The position numbers were made by a program, and so were the translations under genes. This document shows, piece by piece, positions 1 to 6,975 of a stretch of DNA of 64,000 nucleotides (the stretch's first letter is position 1; each line of letters begins with the position of its first letter). Origin of the DNA: Planococcus liqunii. Its GTDB lineage: Bacteria; Bacillota; Bacilli; Bacillales_A; Planococcaceae. The notes beneath the pieces were generated by a model. The model saw only the letters and a program-made list of their open reading frames with translations. It did not search any database and was not told the DNA's origin. Where the stretch lies: contig NZ_CP129238.1 in NCBI RefSeq assembly GCF_030413595.1, forward strand, positions 930,001 to 994,000, read 5' to 3'.

Positions 1-544
1 TGCTCTGGCGGATAATGCCGGTATCGATTTTTAGAATATGCGGTTTAAGTTGGCGTATCCGATCGATGTTCGAGCTTTTGGCCCCGACATGATCGACGGC
101 AATCTGGATACCGTATGTTTTGTAATAAAGCAGCAGATGATTCAGCACATCGAATCGTTCTTCAAAATCATGTTCGGTAATTTCCAGCACCAACCGGTTC
201 ATGGAGAATCCTTGTTTTTCAAATTCCAGTAAAGTATGCAAAAAATCTTCCCCGCCGTTGATCAGCAGCTGTTTCGCATTTCGGTTGATGAATAAAGAGC
301 CCTCAGTGCCTGATTGGACCATCTCAGTGATGGCCAATTGCAAAAGATGATGATCAACTTCTACTTTGTACTCGTCCGGCACATCGGCATCGTGGAAAAA
401 GTCTGCCAGGCTGAGCCATTCGCTATCCGATTGGTAACGGCCGAAAATCTCATAGCCGATAATGGTGTGTTTCACTGCACTGACAATAGGCTGAAAGGCA
501 GGCTTTACATGATCGAGGTTTTCAAGAATGTCTAAAGGATCCAA
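1..544 (-). CDS. ykuI: YkuI-type EAL domain protein (5' part; runs off the window)
   Basis: The reading frame starts at a TTG at 544, seven bases after an AAGGAGG site, and continues past base 1, so about 181 N-terminal residues are visible. The start (DPLDILENLD) and the whole EAL fold region match B. subtilis YkuI as I remember it, a cyclic-di-GMP-binding EAL protein followed by a PAS-like C-terminal domain. The signature EAL triad is EIF (GYEIFGR). The ITE glutamate (LEITEHDF) is kept. The usual DDFG motif reads VDHVG, so the second metal Asp is His. The LKID lysine is present. Phosphodiesterase activity is therefore doubtful, and a sensor or binding role is more likely (inference). It lies 24 bases downstream of the RsbR-like gene on the same strand, so the two are probably cotranscribed. 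The C-terminal domain is outside the window. Confidence 0.85.
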   Translation of the reverse strand, partial: MDPLDILENLDHVKPAFQPIVSAVKHTIIGYEIFGRYQSDSEWLSLADFFHDADVPDEYKVEVDHHLLQLAITEMVQSGTEGSLFINRNAKQLLINGGEDFLHTLLEFEKQGFSMNRLVLEITEHDFEERFDVLNHLLLYYKTYGIQIAVDHVGAKSSNIDRIRQLKPHILKIDTGIIRQS

Positions 545-568
545 AAGTCCGCCTCCTTACGGGAGCTT

Positions 569-1393
569 TTATGCAATCAAGTATTCTTTTAAGGCTTGTT
601 GAAGCGTGCCGAGCGTTTGTGTTTTCGAATCGAATGTTAAGTCCAAATTGATCATCTTTCTGACGACTTCTGCTCTTAATCCGGTAATGATCGATTTGCA
701 GCCCATCATAGCGGTACCGTCGATAATTTTCATCAAGTGGTGAATAACTTCAGGTTCCATGTCAGCGATGCCGGATAAATCGATGATCAATGTCTGTATG
801 CGGGATCTGCCGATTTCCGTCAACACTTTTTCTTCCAGGATGTTCGTACGGAACGAATCGACTGTACCAATCAGCGGCAGGATGCAAACCGAAGCATTAA
901 TCGGAATGATTGGAACGGACAAGTTTTCAACCAGCTGGCGGTGAGCCAGAATCAGGGAATCTTTATAAGTGGAATAACTGATGAAAAATGTATTCAGGAA
1001 TTTATCCACACCGTTGTTCACAACTTCTTCTAATTTGAAAAAGTCAGGAGCCAAATCGCCTTTGGATAATTGATTGTATTTGTTGATGAAAGTCCAAAGT
1101 GTACGGCGGATGGCCTGCACCCATTCCAATTTGAAAGCCAAATCGATTGAATGGGTTGCCCAGGCAATCCCTTCTTGCTTAGCAAACAGATTTAGTTTTT
1201 CTTCTTCGCCGTCTACGATATAACCGACTACTTTGTGGGCATTGGCAACCAAGTCAATATTCCCGATAGCCAAGATTTCATCAATTTTATCTTTAACGTT
1301 CACAGCCTCTGACAATAACTTTTCTTCAAAGGCATGTTTGTTTTCTGCAAAAAATGCTTTTACTTGTTTAGAATTCTGTAAGGCCTGTGCCAT
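569..1393 (-). CDS. RsbR-family stressosome protein (N-terminal sensor plus STAS)
   Basis: This 274-residue protein has a helical, non-haem-globin-like N-terminal half (about 1-150) and a C-terminal STAS domain (about 165-270), the layout of RsbRA-RD co-antagonists. These assemble with RsbS into stressosomes and bind the RsbT kinase to control sigma-B. The DLSG motif lies at 205-208 and the ITGLR motif at 236-240. In B. subtilis RsbRA the RsbT phosphorylation sites are T171 and T205. Here T238 matches T205, but the position of T171 is a proline (P214, in the sequence DMEPEV). The start ATG has an AGGAGC site about 9 bases upstream. The ykuI-like gene follows 24 bases after the stop. No rsbS, rsbT or sigB is nearby, so this is a stand-alone paralogue. 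Confidence 0.85.
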   Translation of the reverse strand: MAQALQNSKQVKAFFAENKHAFEEKLLSEAVNVKDKIDEILAIGNIDLVANAHKVVGYIVDGEEEKLNLFAKQEGIAWATHSIDLAFKLEWVQAIRRTLWTFINKYNQLSKGDLAPDFFKLEEVVNNGVDKFLNTFFISYSTYKDSLILAHRQLVENLSVPIIPINASVCILPLIGTVDSFRTNILEEKVLTEIGRSRIQTLIIDLSGIADMEPEVIHHLMKIIDGTAMMGCKSIITGLRAEVVRKMINLDLTFDSKTQTLGTLQQALKEYLIA

Positions 1394-1608
1394 TTTCCCT
1401 GCTCCTTTTATGAAATATTTAACTTATGTTTCTCTTAATTAAATCATATAACTGCTGAAATTAGAAATTAAGTATTTCCAATTTTGTTTAAACTAAACCA
1501 GTTGCCGAGGGTTTACCATGCCTGTAATTTTTCCCATTTTATTTTTCCATAAAACTAGTACCAGCTACTTTATTTTTATGTGCGAAAGTTGACAGGAATT
1601 AGAAGATA

Positions 1609-1637
1609 TTGACTATTCCAAATATTAAATTTATACT
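1609..1637 (+). promoter_or_regulatory. Predicted sigma-A promoter of the alpha-glucoside operon
   Basis: TTGACT at 1609-1614 and TATACT at 1632-1637 are separated by 17 bases, close to the vegetative consensus. Transcription would begin near 1644, giving a leader of about 200 bases before the binding-protein gene. The rest of 1394-1845 has no plausible gene. It holds a GTCCGG/CCGGAC pair at 1712-1717 and 1735-1740 and the inverted repeat at 1784-1804. Confidence 0.6.
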
Positions 1638-1783
1638 AAAACATGAGACAGGTTTAATGAGAAACAGGGAGTATTACATAGAGTGGCGCAATTCTTACAC
1701 CTAAGAAAAATGTCCGGCAGCAAAAAGAGAAGAACCGGACTTGCACATAAAGAAATTTTCACCTTGCTTGATTCTGGCAGTAG

Positions 1784-1804
1784 CAAAACAGATTTCCTGT
1801 TTTG
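1784..1804 (+). promoter_or_regulatory. Perfect inverted repeat in the operon leader (candidate operator or hairpin)
   Basis: CAAAACAG (1784-1791) and CTGTTTTG (1797-1804) are exact inverse complements around a 5-base centre. The repeat lies 42 bases before the ATG of the binding-protein gene and about 150 bases downstream of the predicted promoter. It could bind a LacI/GntR-type repressor as a roadblock or form an RNA hairpin. No local regulator gene is present. Confidence 0.45.
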
Positions 1805-1845
1805 TTCACTATAGCAATTCAAACTTTTAAAAAGGGGGAATTTGC

Positions 1846-3102
1846 ATGAAGAACCAAAAAAACGTGTGGAAAGTTCTGTTATTGGCATTTATCGTATTCA
1901 TTTTGGCAGCTTGCGGCGGTGATGGAGGAAGCGAAGAAAGCGGCGGAGAATCTGGGGGCTCCGATGATTCAGGAAGCCAAAAAATCACGGTTTTCAACCG
2001 GAAAGTGGAAATCTCTGACCAGCTGGCTGCGATGGCCAAAGAATACACGGAAGAAACGGGAGTGGAAGTGGAAGTATTGGGGACGACAGGCGATGATTAT
2101 CTGCAGCAATTGCAGATCCGCTTAAACAGCAACCAGGGCCCTTCCATCTTTACGCTTCAAAACGAAACAGAAGCAGAGCAATTGAAGTCCTATGCCTATG
2201 ATTTAAGCAATGAAGAATATGTAAAACACATTGCACCCGATATGGAACTGAAAGTGGATGACAAAATTGTCGGCGTCCCTTATGGCGTCGAAGGATTCGG
2301 GATTGTCTACAACAAAGATTTGGTGAAACCGGAAGATGTAAGCGATTATGCGTCATTTGTCAGCACGCTTGAGAAGTTTAAAGGAGAAGGCATTAATGGC
2401 TTCGGATTGGCACAGGATGCCTATTTCCTGATCGGCCATCCAAGCAACTATCCATTTGCCTTGCAGGAAGATCATTTTGACTTTATTGACCGCTTGAATG
2501 CAGGAGAAGTGACAATGGCAGAAACGCCGGAATTCCAGGAATTCGGCAAGTTTATGGAAGCGATCAAAGCAAATACACCGAACCCGCTCAGCATCACCTA
2601 TGACAAGGAAGTCGGTGACTTTGCTTCAGGGAAAACAGCCATGATCCACCAGGGAAACTGGGCATTTGGCATGCTGTCCGAATTTGAATTCGACTTTGAA
2701 GTGGGCATGATGCCGTTTCCGTTGATGGGCAATGACAAATTAGCGGTAGGCGTCGGCAACAACTGGGTGATCAACAGCAAAAAAGAAGAAGGTGAGATTA
2801 AAGCAGCGAATGACTTCCTGAATTGGATGTCCACAAGCGAGACGGGACACCGTTATATTGTGGAAGAGTTCGGCTTTGTGCCGGCTCTGACCAATATTGA
2901 TGCAGGCGAACTGGACCCATTGTCACAAGCGGTTCTTGATGCCAGCAACAGCGGCGAAACCATTCCATGGGCAATCAACTACTATCCGGCAAATATTGTG
3001 CCGAATGATTTGACTCCGCTCGCGCAGCAATTCTTCTCGGAAGACATGACCGGCGAAGAACTGATTGCGGGCATGGATGAAGCATGGAAAGGCGCCCAGT
3101 AA
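1846..3102 (+). CDS. Sugar ABC transporter binding lipoprotein (family 1, MalE-like)
   Basis: This 418-residue protein starts at an ATG 7 bases after GGGGGAA. It carries a lipoprotein signal (hydrophobic segment then LAACGG, lipid Cys near residue 23), a Gly/Ser/Glu-rich linker and a family-1 extracellular solute-binding fold. It would capture an oligosaccharide, probably an alpha-glucoside given the GH65 phosphorylase downstream, and hand it to the two permeases. No ATPase gene is in the operon, so a shared MsmX-type ATPase encoded elsewhere is likely, as known for B. subtilis sugar importers. The gap to the first permease gene is unusually long (667 bases) and filled with repeats and hairpins. 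This could keep binding-protein mRNA more abundant than permease mRNA. The exact sugar cannot be read from sequence. Confidence 0.9.
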   Translation: MKNQKNVWKVLLLAFIVFILAACGGDGGSEESGGESGGSDDSGSQKITVFNRKVEISDQLAAMAKEYTEETGVEVEVLGTTGDDYLQQLQIRLNSNQGPSIFTLQNETEAEQLKSYAYDLSNEEYVKHIAPDMELKVDDKIVGVPYGVEGFGIVYNKDLVKPEDVSDYASFVSTLEKFKGEGINGFGLAQDAYFLIGHPSNYPFALQEDHFDFIDRLNAGEVTMAETPEFQEFGKFMEAIKANTPNPLSITYDKEVGDFASGKTAMIHQGNWAFGMLSEFEFDFEVGMMPFPLMGNDKLAVGVGNNWVINSKKEEGEIKAANDFLNWMSTSETGHRYIVEEFGFVPALTNIDAGELDPLSQAVLDASNSGETIPWAINYYPANIVPNDLTPLAQQFFSEDMTGEELIAGMDEAWKGAQ

Positions 3103-3120
3103 ATCAAATAGAAGTGAATC

Positions 3121-3144
3121 TGGACACGCCTCTTGGCGTGTCCA
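3121..3144 (+). repeat. Hairpin repeat, copy 1
   Basis: A perfect 10-base stem (TGGACACGCC / GGCGTGTCCA) closes a TCTT loop, 18 bases after the binding-protein stop codon. There is no strong T-run after it, so it looks like a 3' stabilising hairpin or a leaky terminator. An identical 24-base copy lies at 3698-3721. Confidence 0.85.
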
Positions 3145-3184
3145 TACTGTAGATAAGGTGTGAATTAAATGAATAGAAATTGCT

Positions 3185-3415
3185 AAAACCAACCGGACCG
3201 TCCACTTCGCTTTCCGTGGGCTCGGCTTCAGCCTCCTCGCCGCTTTGAAAACCCGCTGCTCCTGCATCGCTGCGCTAGCTTCGTCGCAAAGACTTGGCCT
3301 CACTGCCTTCGGCCAATGTCTTGCCTGCGGGGTCTTCAGCTTTCGTCGCTCCGTCGCGTTGCTCCTTCACTGCTCCCACAGGAGTCTCCGTGGCCGAACC
3401 GGTTGGGCGTCTCTC
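3185..3415 (-). repeat. GC-rich intergenic repeat element, minus orientation
   Basis: Read on the minus strand this stretch contains the blocks ACTCCTGTGGGAGCAG, GAAGACCCCGCAGG, GCGAGGAGGCTGAAGCC and CCCACGGAAAGCGAAGTGGA. These resemble a dispersed non-coding repeat seen in many Bacillaceae and Planococcaceae genomes (recognised by style, not by search). Its base composition differs from the flanking genes. Open frames inside it, such as 3245-3448 and 2923-3303, have no protein-like character and are not called. Confidence 0.65.
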
Positions 3416-3504
3416 TTTAATTCGATAATTGAATGTTCATCGGATTGACGCTTAAATAGACAGCTCAAGAGGAAAAGCGACACCTCTAGATAGCCTTCAT
3501 GTTC

Positions 3505-3650
3505 AGGAACCGGAGTGGAAGCCGGCGACTCCTGCGGGGCAGCGTAGCGACGAAGTGCCGAAATCCACTCGAGACGTAAGTTCCGAGTTAGTTCGGCGCG
3601 AGCCCGCGGAACGCGTCCGGCTGAAACGGAGGATCCGAAATCTCCTGTTG
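3505..3650 (+). repeat. GC-rich intergenic repeat element, plus orientation
   Basis: This copy has the same family blocks in the opposite orientation: GGAGTGGAAGCCGGCGACTC, CTGCGGGGCAGCG, AGCGACGAAG, GAGCCCGCGGAACGCGTCC and a GAAACGGAGGATCC end. Together with the copy at 3185-3415 it forms a large imperfect inverted pair around an AT-richer centre (about 3416-3500). No transposase or coding frame is associated. Confidence 0.65.
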
Positions 3651-3697
3651 ACTGTTCATTCATTTCTCATGCGTAAAAATTCTTTTTTCTACAAGGT

Positions 3698-3721
3698 TGG
3701 ACACGCCTCTTGGCGTGTCCA
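3698..3721 (+). repeat. Hairpin repeat, copy 2
   Basis: This is base-for-base identical to the hairpin at 3121-3144 (10-base stem, TCTT loop). The two copies bracket the inverted repeat pair like a duplicated target. This copy ends 48 bases before the MalF-like start. Confidence 0.85.
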
Positions 3722-3769
3722 CTATTCCTTGAATATGTCTAGATCATTCGCCAGAAAGAAGGGGTGGGC

Positions 3770-4645
3770 GTGCCAAATCGAAATAAACTAAAATGGTTTG
3801 TCTTATTCACAGTTCCATTGATTTTCATTTTTACGATTGTCGTACTCATTCCGTTTCTTGTGGGCATTTATTATTCGTTTTTTGAATGGGACGGTATCGG
3901 AGCAAATCCGAAAGTATTTGTCGGCCTGGATAATTTTGTGGAATTATGGGGAGATAACCAGTTTCTCCGGTCGATGTGGCTGACGACTTTGTTCACTATC
4001 CTATCTGTCATTACGATTAATGTCATCGGGTTGGCTTTTGCCCTCTTGGTCACGTCGCGAATCCAATCAGCGAATGCGGCGCGTACCTTGCTGTTTATGC
4101 CGTACTTGATCGGCGGGTTGATTCTCGGATATATTTGGCAGTTTGTCTTCGTCGATGTGTTTTCTTTTCTCGGAGAAGTAACCGGGCTGGACCAGGTGTT
4201 TTTCAACTGGCTGGTGGATCCGCAATTTGCTTTATATGGCCTGGTGTTTGTTTTTACCTGGCAAATGGCCGGCTATATCATGATTATTTATATTGCAGGC
4301 ATCCAGGCGATTCCGAATGATGTGGTGGAAGCGGCAAAAATTGATGGTGCCAGTACGTGGCAGCGGTTTACCCGAATTACGTTCCCGCTGCTGATGCCGG
4401 CGTTGACGATTAGCCTGTTCTTGACGCTTTCGTCCGCCTTTAAAATCTACGACGTCAATTTGTCACTGACGGGCGGAGGGCCTGCAAATGCCACAGAACT
4501 CTTTGCCATGAACATTTACCAGGAAATTTTCGGCAGCAGCAATTACGGTTTTGGGCAGGCGAAAGCTATTGTGTTCTTCTTGATTGTCGCTGCAATTACG
4601 CTGACCCAAGTGTACATGACGAAAAAGCGGGAGGTTGAAATGTGA
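3770..4645 (+). CDS. Sugar ABC transporter permease (MalF-like)
   Basis: This membrane protein of about 291 residues has six predicted transmembrane segments. It carries the ABC permease EAA loop in its second half (EAAKIDGASTWQRF, then FPLL), which docks the ATPase. The start is taken as the GTG at 3770, 5 bases after AAGAAGGGG. An in-frame GTG at 3764 is the alternative but leaves no room for the ribosome binding site. The stop TGA overlaps the next ATG (TGATG), so translation is coupled to the second permease. It forms the inner-membrane channel for the sugar bound by the 1846-3102 lipoprotein. Confidence 0.9.
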   Translation: MPNRNKLKWFVLFTVPLIFIFTIVVLIPFLVGIYYSFFEWDGIGANPKVFVGLDNFVELWGDNQFLRSMWLTTLFTILSVITINVIGLAFALLVTSRIQSANAARTLLFMPYLIGGLILGYIWQFVFVDVFSFLGEVTGLDQVFFNWLVDPQFALYGLVFVFTWQMAGYIMIIYIAGIQAIPNDVVEAAKIDGASTWQRFTRITFPLLMPALTISLFLTLSSAFKIYDVNLSLTGGGPANATELFAMNIYQEIFGSSNYGFGQAKAIVFFLIVAAITLTQVYMTKKREVEM

Positions 4646-5481
4646 TGAGAAAAACTTCGGGCATATTAAAATCCGTGCTGCTCATTTTGCTCGCCCTTTT
4701 CTTCCTGTCGCCGATTTACATCATTTTCGTCAACTCGTTCAAAGACCGGCAGGAACTTTATGACAACGCCTTGGCGCTGCCGGATAACTTCAGCTTTCAA
4801 TACTATCTGGAAGCAATGGAAAAAATGAATTTTCTCAGTGCACTTGGAAACTCACTGTATATCACCATCGTGTCGGTCGTGCTGATTGTCATTTTGTCTT
4901 CTATGACCGCGTGGATGCTAGTCCGGACAGACAGCAAATGGAGCACAGTCATTTTCATGACTTTCATCGCAACGATGCTGATTCCTTTCCAGACTTTAAT
5001 GATGCCGCTCATGCAGTTTATGAGCGCCATCACCGAAAATTTGAATATTCCGATGTACAACACCCGGGAAGGCTTGATTTTCATGAATATCGGATTCCAT
5101 GCCAGCCTCTCGGTATTTTTGTACCACGGCTTTATCAAATCCATCCCGATTACGTTGGAGGAAGCGGCGACGATAGACGGAGCGTCGAAGTTCGGCGTTT
5201 TTTGGCGAATCATTTTTCCGATGCTGAAACCCATTACGGCCACTGTCATGATCTTAAATGTCATCAGTATATGGAATGACTTTTTGCTGCCATCCTTGAC
5301 ACTGATTGATACAGCCCTCAGAACCATCCCGTTATCGACGTTCTTTTTCTTTGGGGAGTTCACCATCCAATGGAATTTGGCTATGGCAGGACTGACGCTT
5401 ACGATCATCCCCGTCATCATTTTTTATGCGATGGCCCAAAAACACATCATCAAAGGGATTGGAGAAGGCGCAGTGAAATAA
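4645..5481 (+). CDS. Sugar ABC transporter permease (MalG-like)
   Basis: The second permease has about 278 residues and six hydrophobic segments, with the EAA loop EEAATIDGASKFGVFWR followed by FPMLKP. The ATG at 4645 overlaps the previous stop codon and has GGGAGGT about 9 bases upstream. A GTG at 4642 in the same frame is also possible. It pairs with the MalF-like subunit. A YesL-like gene follows after 19 bases. Confidence 0.9.
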   Translation: MRKTSGILKSVLLILLALFFLSPIYIIFVNSFKDRQELYDNALALPDNFSFQYYLEAMEKMNFLSALGNSLYITIVSVVLIVILSSMTAWMLVRTDSKWSTVIFMTFIATMLIPFQTLMMPLMQFMSAITENLNIPMYNTREGLIFMNIGFHASLSVFLYHGFIKSIPITLEEAATIDGASKFGVFWRIIFPMLKPITATVMILNVISIWNDFLLPSLTLIDTALRTIPLSTFFFFGEFTIQWNLAMAGLTLTIIPVIIFYAMAQKHIIKGIGEGAVK

Positions 5482-5500
5482 AGAAAAGTGGTGATGAACG

Positions 5501-6193
5501 ATGCGTGAAATGCCGGGAATAGCGGGTACTTTATACGTTTATGCAGAATGGCTTATGCGATTTTCTGCTGCTAATATCTTATGGTTTATCGCAAACCTTC
5601 CGTTATCATTTGTGCTGTTCAGTGTCTACCTCAATGGATTCACTGAAGGATTCGTGTGGTACTTGCTGCCGATTGCCGGATTGTTTCCGGCGGTATTGGT
5701 GCCCAGTACAATCGCGTTATTTGCCACGGTGCGTGAGTGGATTATCCAAAAAGACCAGCCGTCCATTACGAAAGCCTATTTGTTCCATGCAAAAGCGAAT
5801 TATCGGAAAAGCTTATTCTCCGGCATCTTTTTAATGGGAATCTGGCTGGTTTGGCTAGTGGATTTCTACTTTTTCAAAGCGGCGAACGGGTTTTTCGGTC
5901 TGCTCTTTGCATTCATAGGATTGTTCCTTTTTGTTTACACGCTAAACTTTTTTTCGCTGAGTGCGCATTTTGACATGAAACAACGGTCCTTAATGAAAAA
6001 TGCTTTTTACGTCACCATTGGCAATCCGCTGTTGAGTTTGTTTATTCTTGCAAGCAATCTTGCTGTATTTTATGTCAGTACTGCAAAACTCTTATTTTTG
6101 CTGCCGCTTTTCGCCGCATCGATCAGCGCATATCTTTCTTTTCTTGCCTTTTACCGGTTTGCTTTAAAAACGAAGAAAAAAATCACAGCTTAA
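5501..6193 (+). CDS. YesL/DUF624 family membrane protein
   Basis: This 230-residue protein has about five or six hydrophobic segments and the typical DUF624 opening (aromatic and small residues, then AANILWFIANLPL). Family members are often found next to sugar ABC transporters, and their function is not established. Here it sits between permease and phosphomutase genes in one operon, 19 bases after the former. It has no enzymatic motif. A role in transporter assembly or activity is only inference from context. Confidence 0.75.
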   Translation: MREMPGIAGTLYVYAEWLMRFSAANILWFIANLPLSFVLFSVYLNGFTEGFVWYLLPIAGLFPAVLVPSTIALFATVREWIIQKDQPSITKAYLFHAKANYRKSLFSGIFLMGIWLVWLVDFYFFKAANGFFGLLFAFIGLFLFVYTLNFFSLSAHFDMKQRSLMKNAFYVTIGNPLLSLFILASNLAVFYVSTAKLLFLLPLFAASISAYLSFLAFYRFALKTKKKITA

Positions 6194-6232
6194 TAAGGAA
6201 GGAAAAGCAGTGACAAGGAGGAGGCGAGTACC

Positions 6233-6928
6233 ATCAGCATATATCCGAAAGCCTTCATTTATGATTTAGACGGCATAATTACAGATACAGCAGAATTTCA
6301 TTTTTTGGCCTGGCAGAAAATCGCACAAAAACTTGATATATCGATTGATCGGCAGTTCAATGAGCAGTTGAAAGGAATAGGGCGGATGGATTCTTTGGAA
6401 CTGATTCTAAAACTGGATCCTTCCTTATCCGAGCTGTCTAATGAAGAAAAAGAAAACTTGGCCAATCGGAAAAATGAGCTGTATCTGGAATTGGTCGAAA
6501 CCATTGATTCATCTAATATCCTGCCGGGCATCGAAGAATTGCTGGCGGCCAACAAAGAACAGGGCTTTAAAATTGCCTTGGGTTCAGCAAGCAAGAATGC
6601 ACAGTATGTATTGGACCGGCTTGGGTTGACCCACTATTTTGATTACATTGTCGATGCGTCGAAAGTAAGTAAAGGCAAACCCGATCCCGAAACGTTTACG
6701 GCCGCTGCAGATGCTCTCGGAATTGAATATCCGGCATGCATCGGCATCGAAGATTCAGCTGCAGGAGTTGCAGCCATCAATGCCGCCCACATGTTTTCGG
6801 TAGGAGTCGGGGACGCTGAACAGCTTTCCGACGCCGACTACTTAGTCGAGGCTACTTCACAATTGGATTTTGAAGAAATTATCGAGCGGTACCGGCACCA
6901 GATGGTATTGAAAGAATCGGATCAATAA
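6233..6928 (+). CDS. pgmB: Beta-phosphoglucomutase (HAD family), non-canonical start
   Basis: This HAD-superfamily enzyme converts beta-glucose 1-phosphate to glucose 6-phosphate. The N-terminus reads YPKAFIYDLDGIITDT, giving the nucleophile Asp and the acid/base Asp two residues later. The cap domain follows, then GSASKNA, then KGKPDPETF and GIEDSAAGV. Between the upstream in-frame stop at 6194 and a TTG at 6305 this frame has no ATG, GTG or TTG, and starting at 6305 would delete the catalytic DLDG motif. AAGGAGGAGG at 6215-6224 points to the ATC at 6233 (or ATA at 6239) as initiator. This could be a true rare start or a single-base change from ATG. The GH65 gene downstream supplies its substrate. 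Confidence 0.85.
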   Translation: MSIYPKAFIYDLDGIITDTAEFHFLAWQKIAQKLDISIDRQFNEQLKGIGRMDSLELILKLDPSLSELSNEEKENLANRKNELYLELVETIDSSNILPGIEELLAANKEQGFKIALGSASKNAQYVLDRLGLTHYFDYIVDASKVSKGKPDPETFTAAADALGIEYPACIGIEDSAAGVAAINAAHMFSVGVGDAEQLSDADYLVEATSQLDFEEIIERYRHQMVLKESDQ

Positions 6929-6975
6929 ACGCTGAAGTTTTGACCACCAAAGGGACCGGCTGAGGAGTGAAACCG

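Noticed and set aside
2923..3791. Several open frames (for example 2923-3303 minus, 3245-3448 plus, 3367-3663 minus and 3555-3791 plus)
   Set aside because: They lie in the GC-rich repeat elements or overlap real genes, and have skewed composition with no ribosome sites or protein-like patterns.
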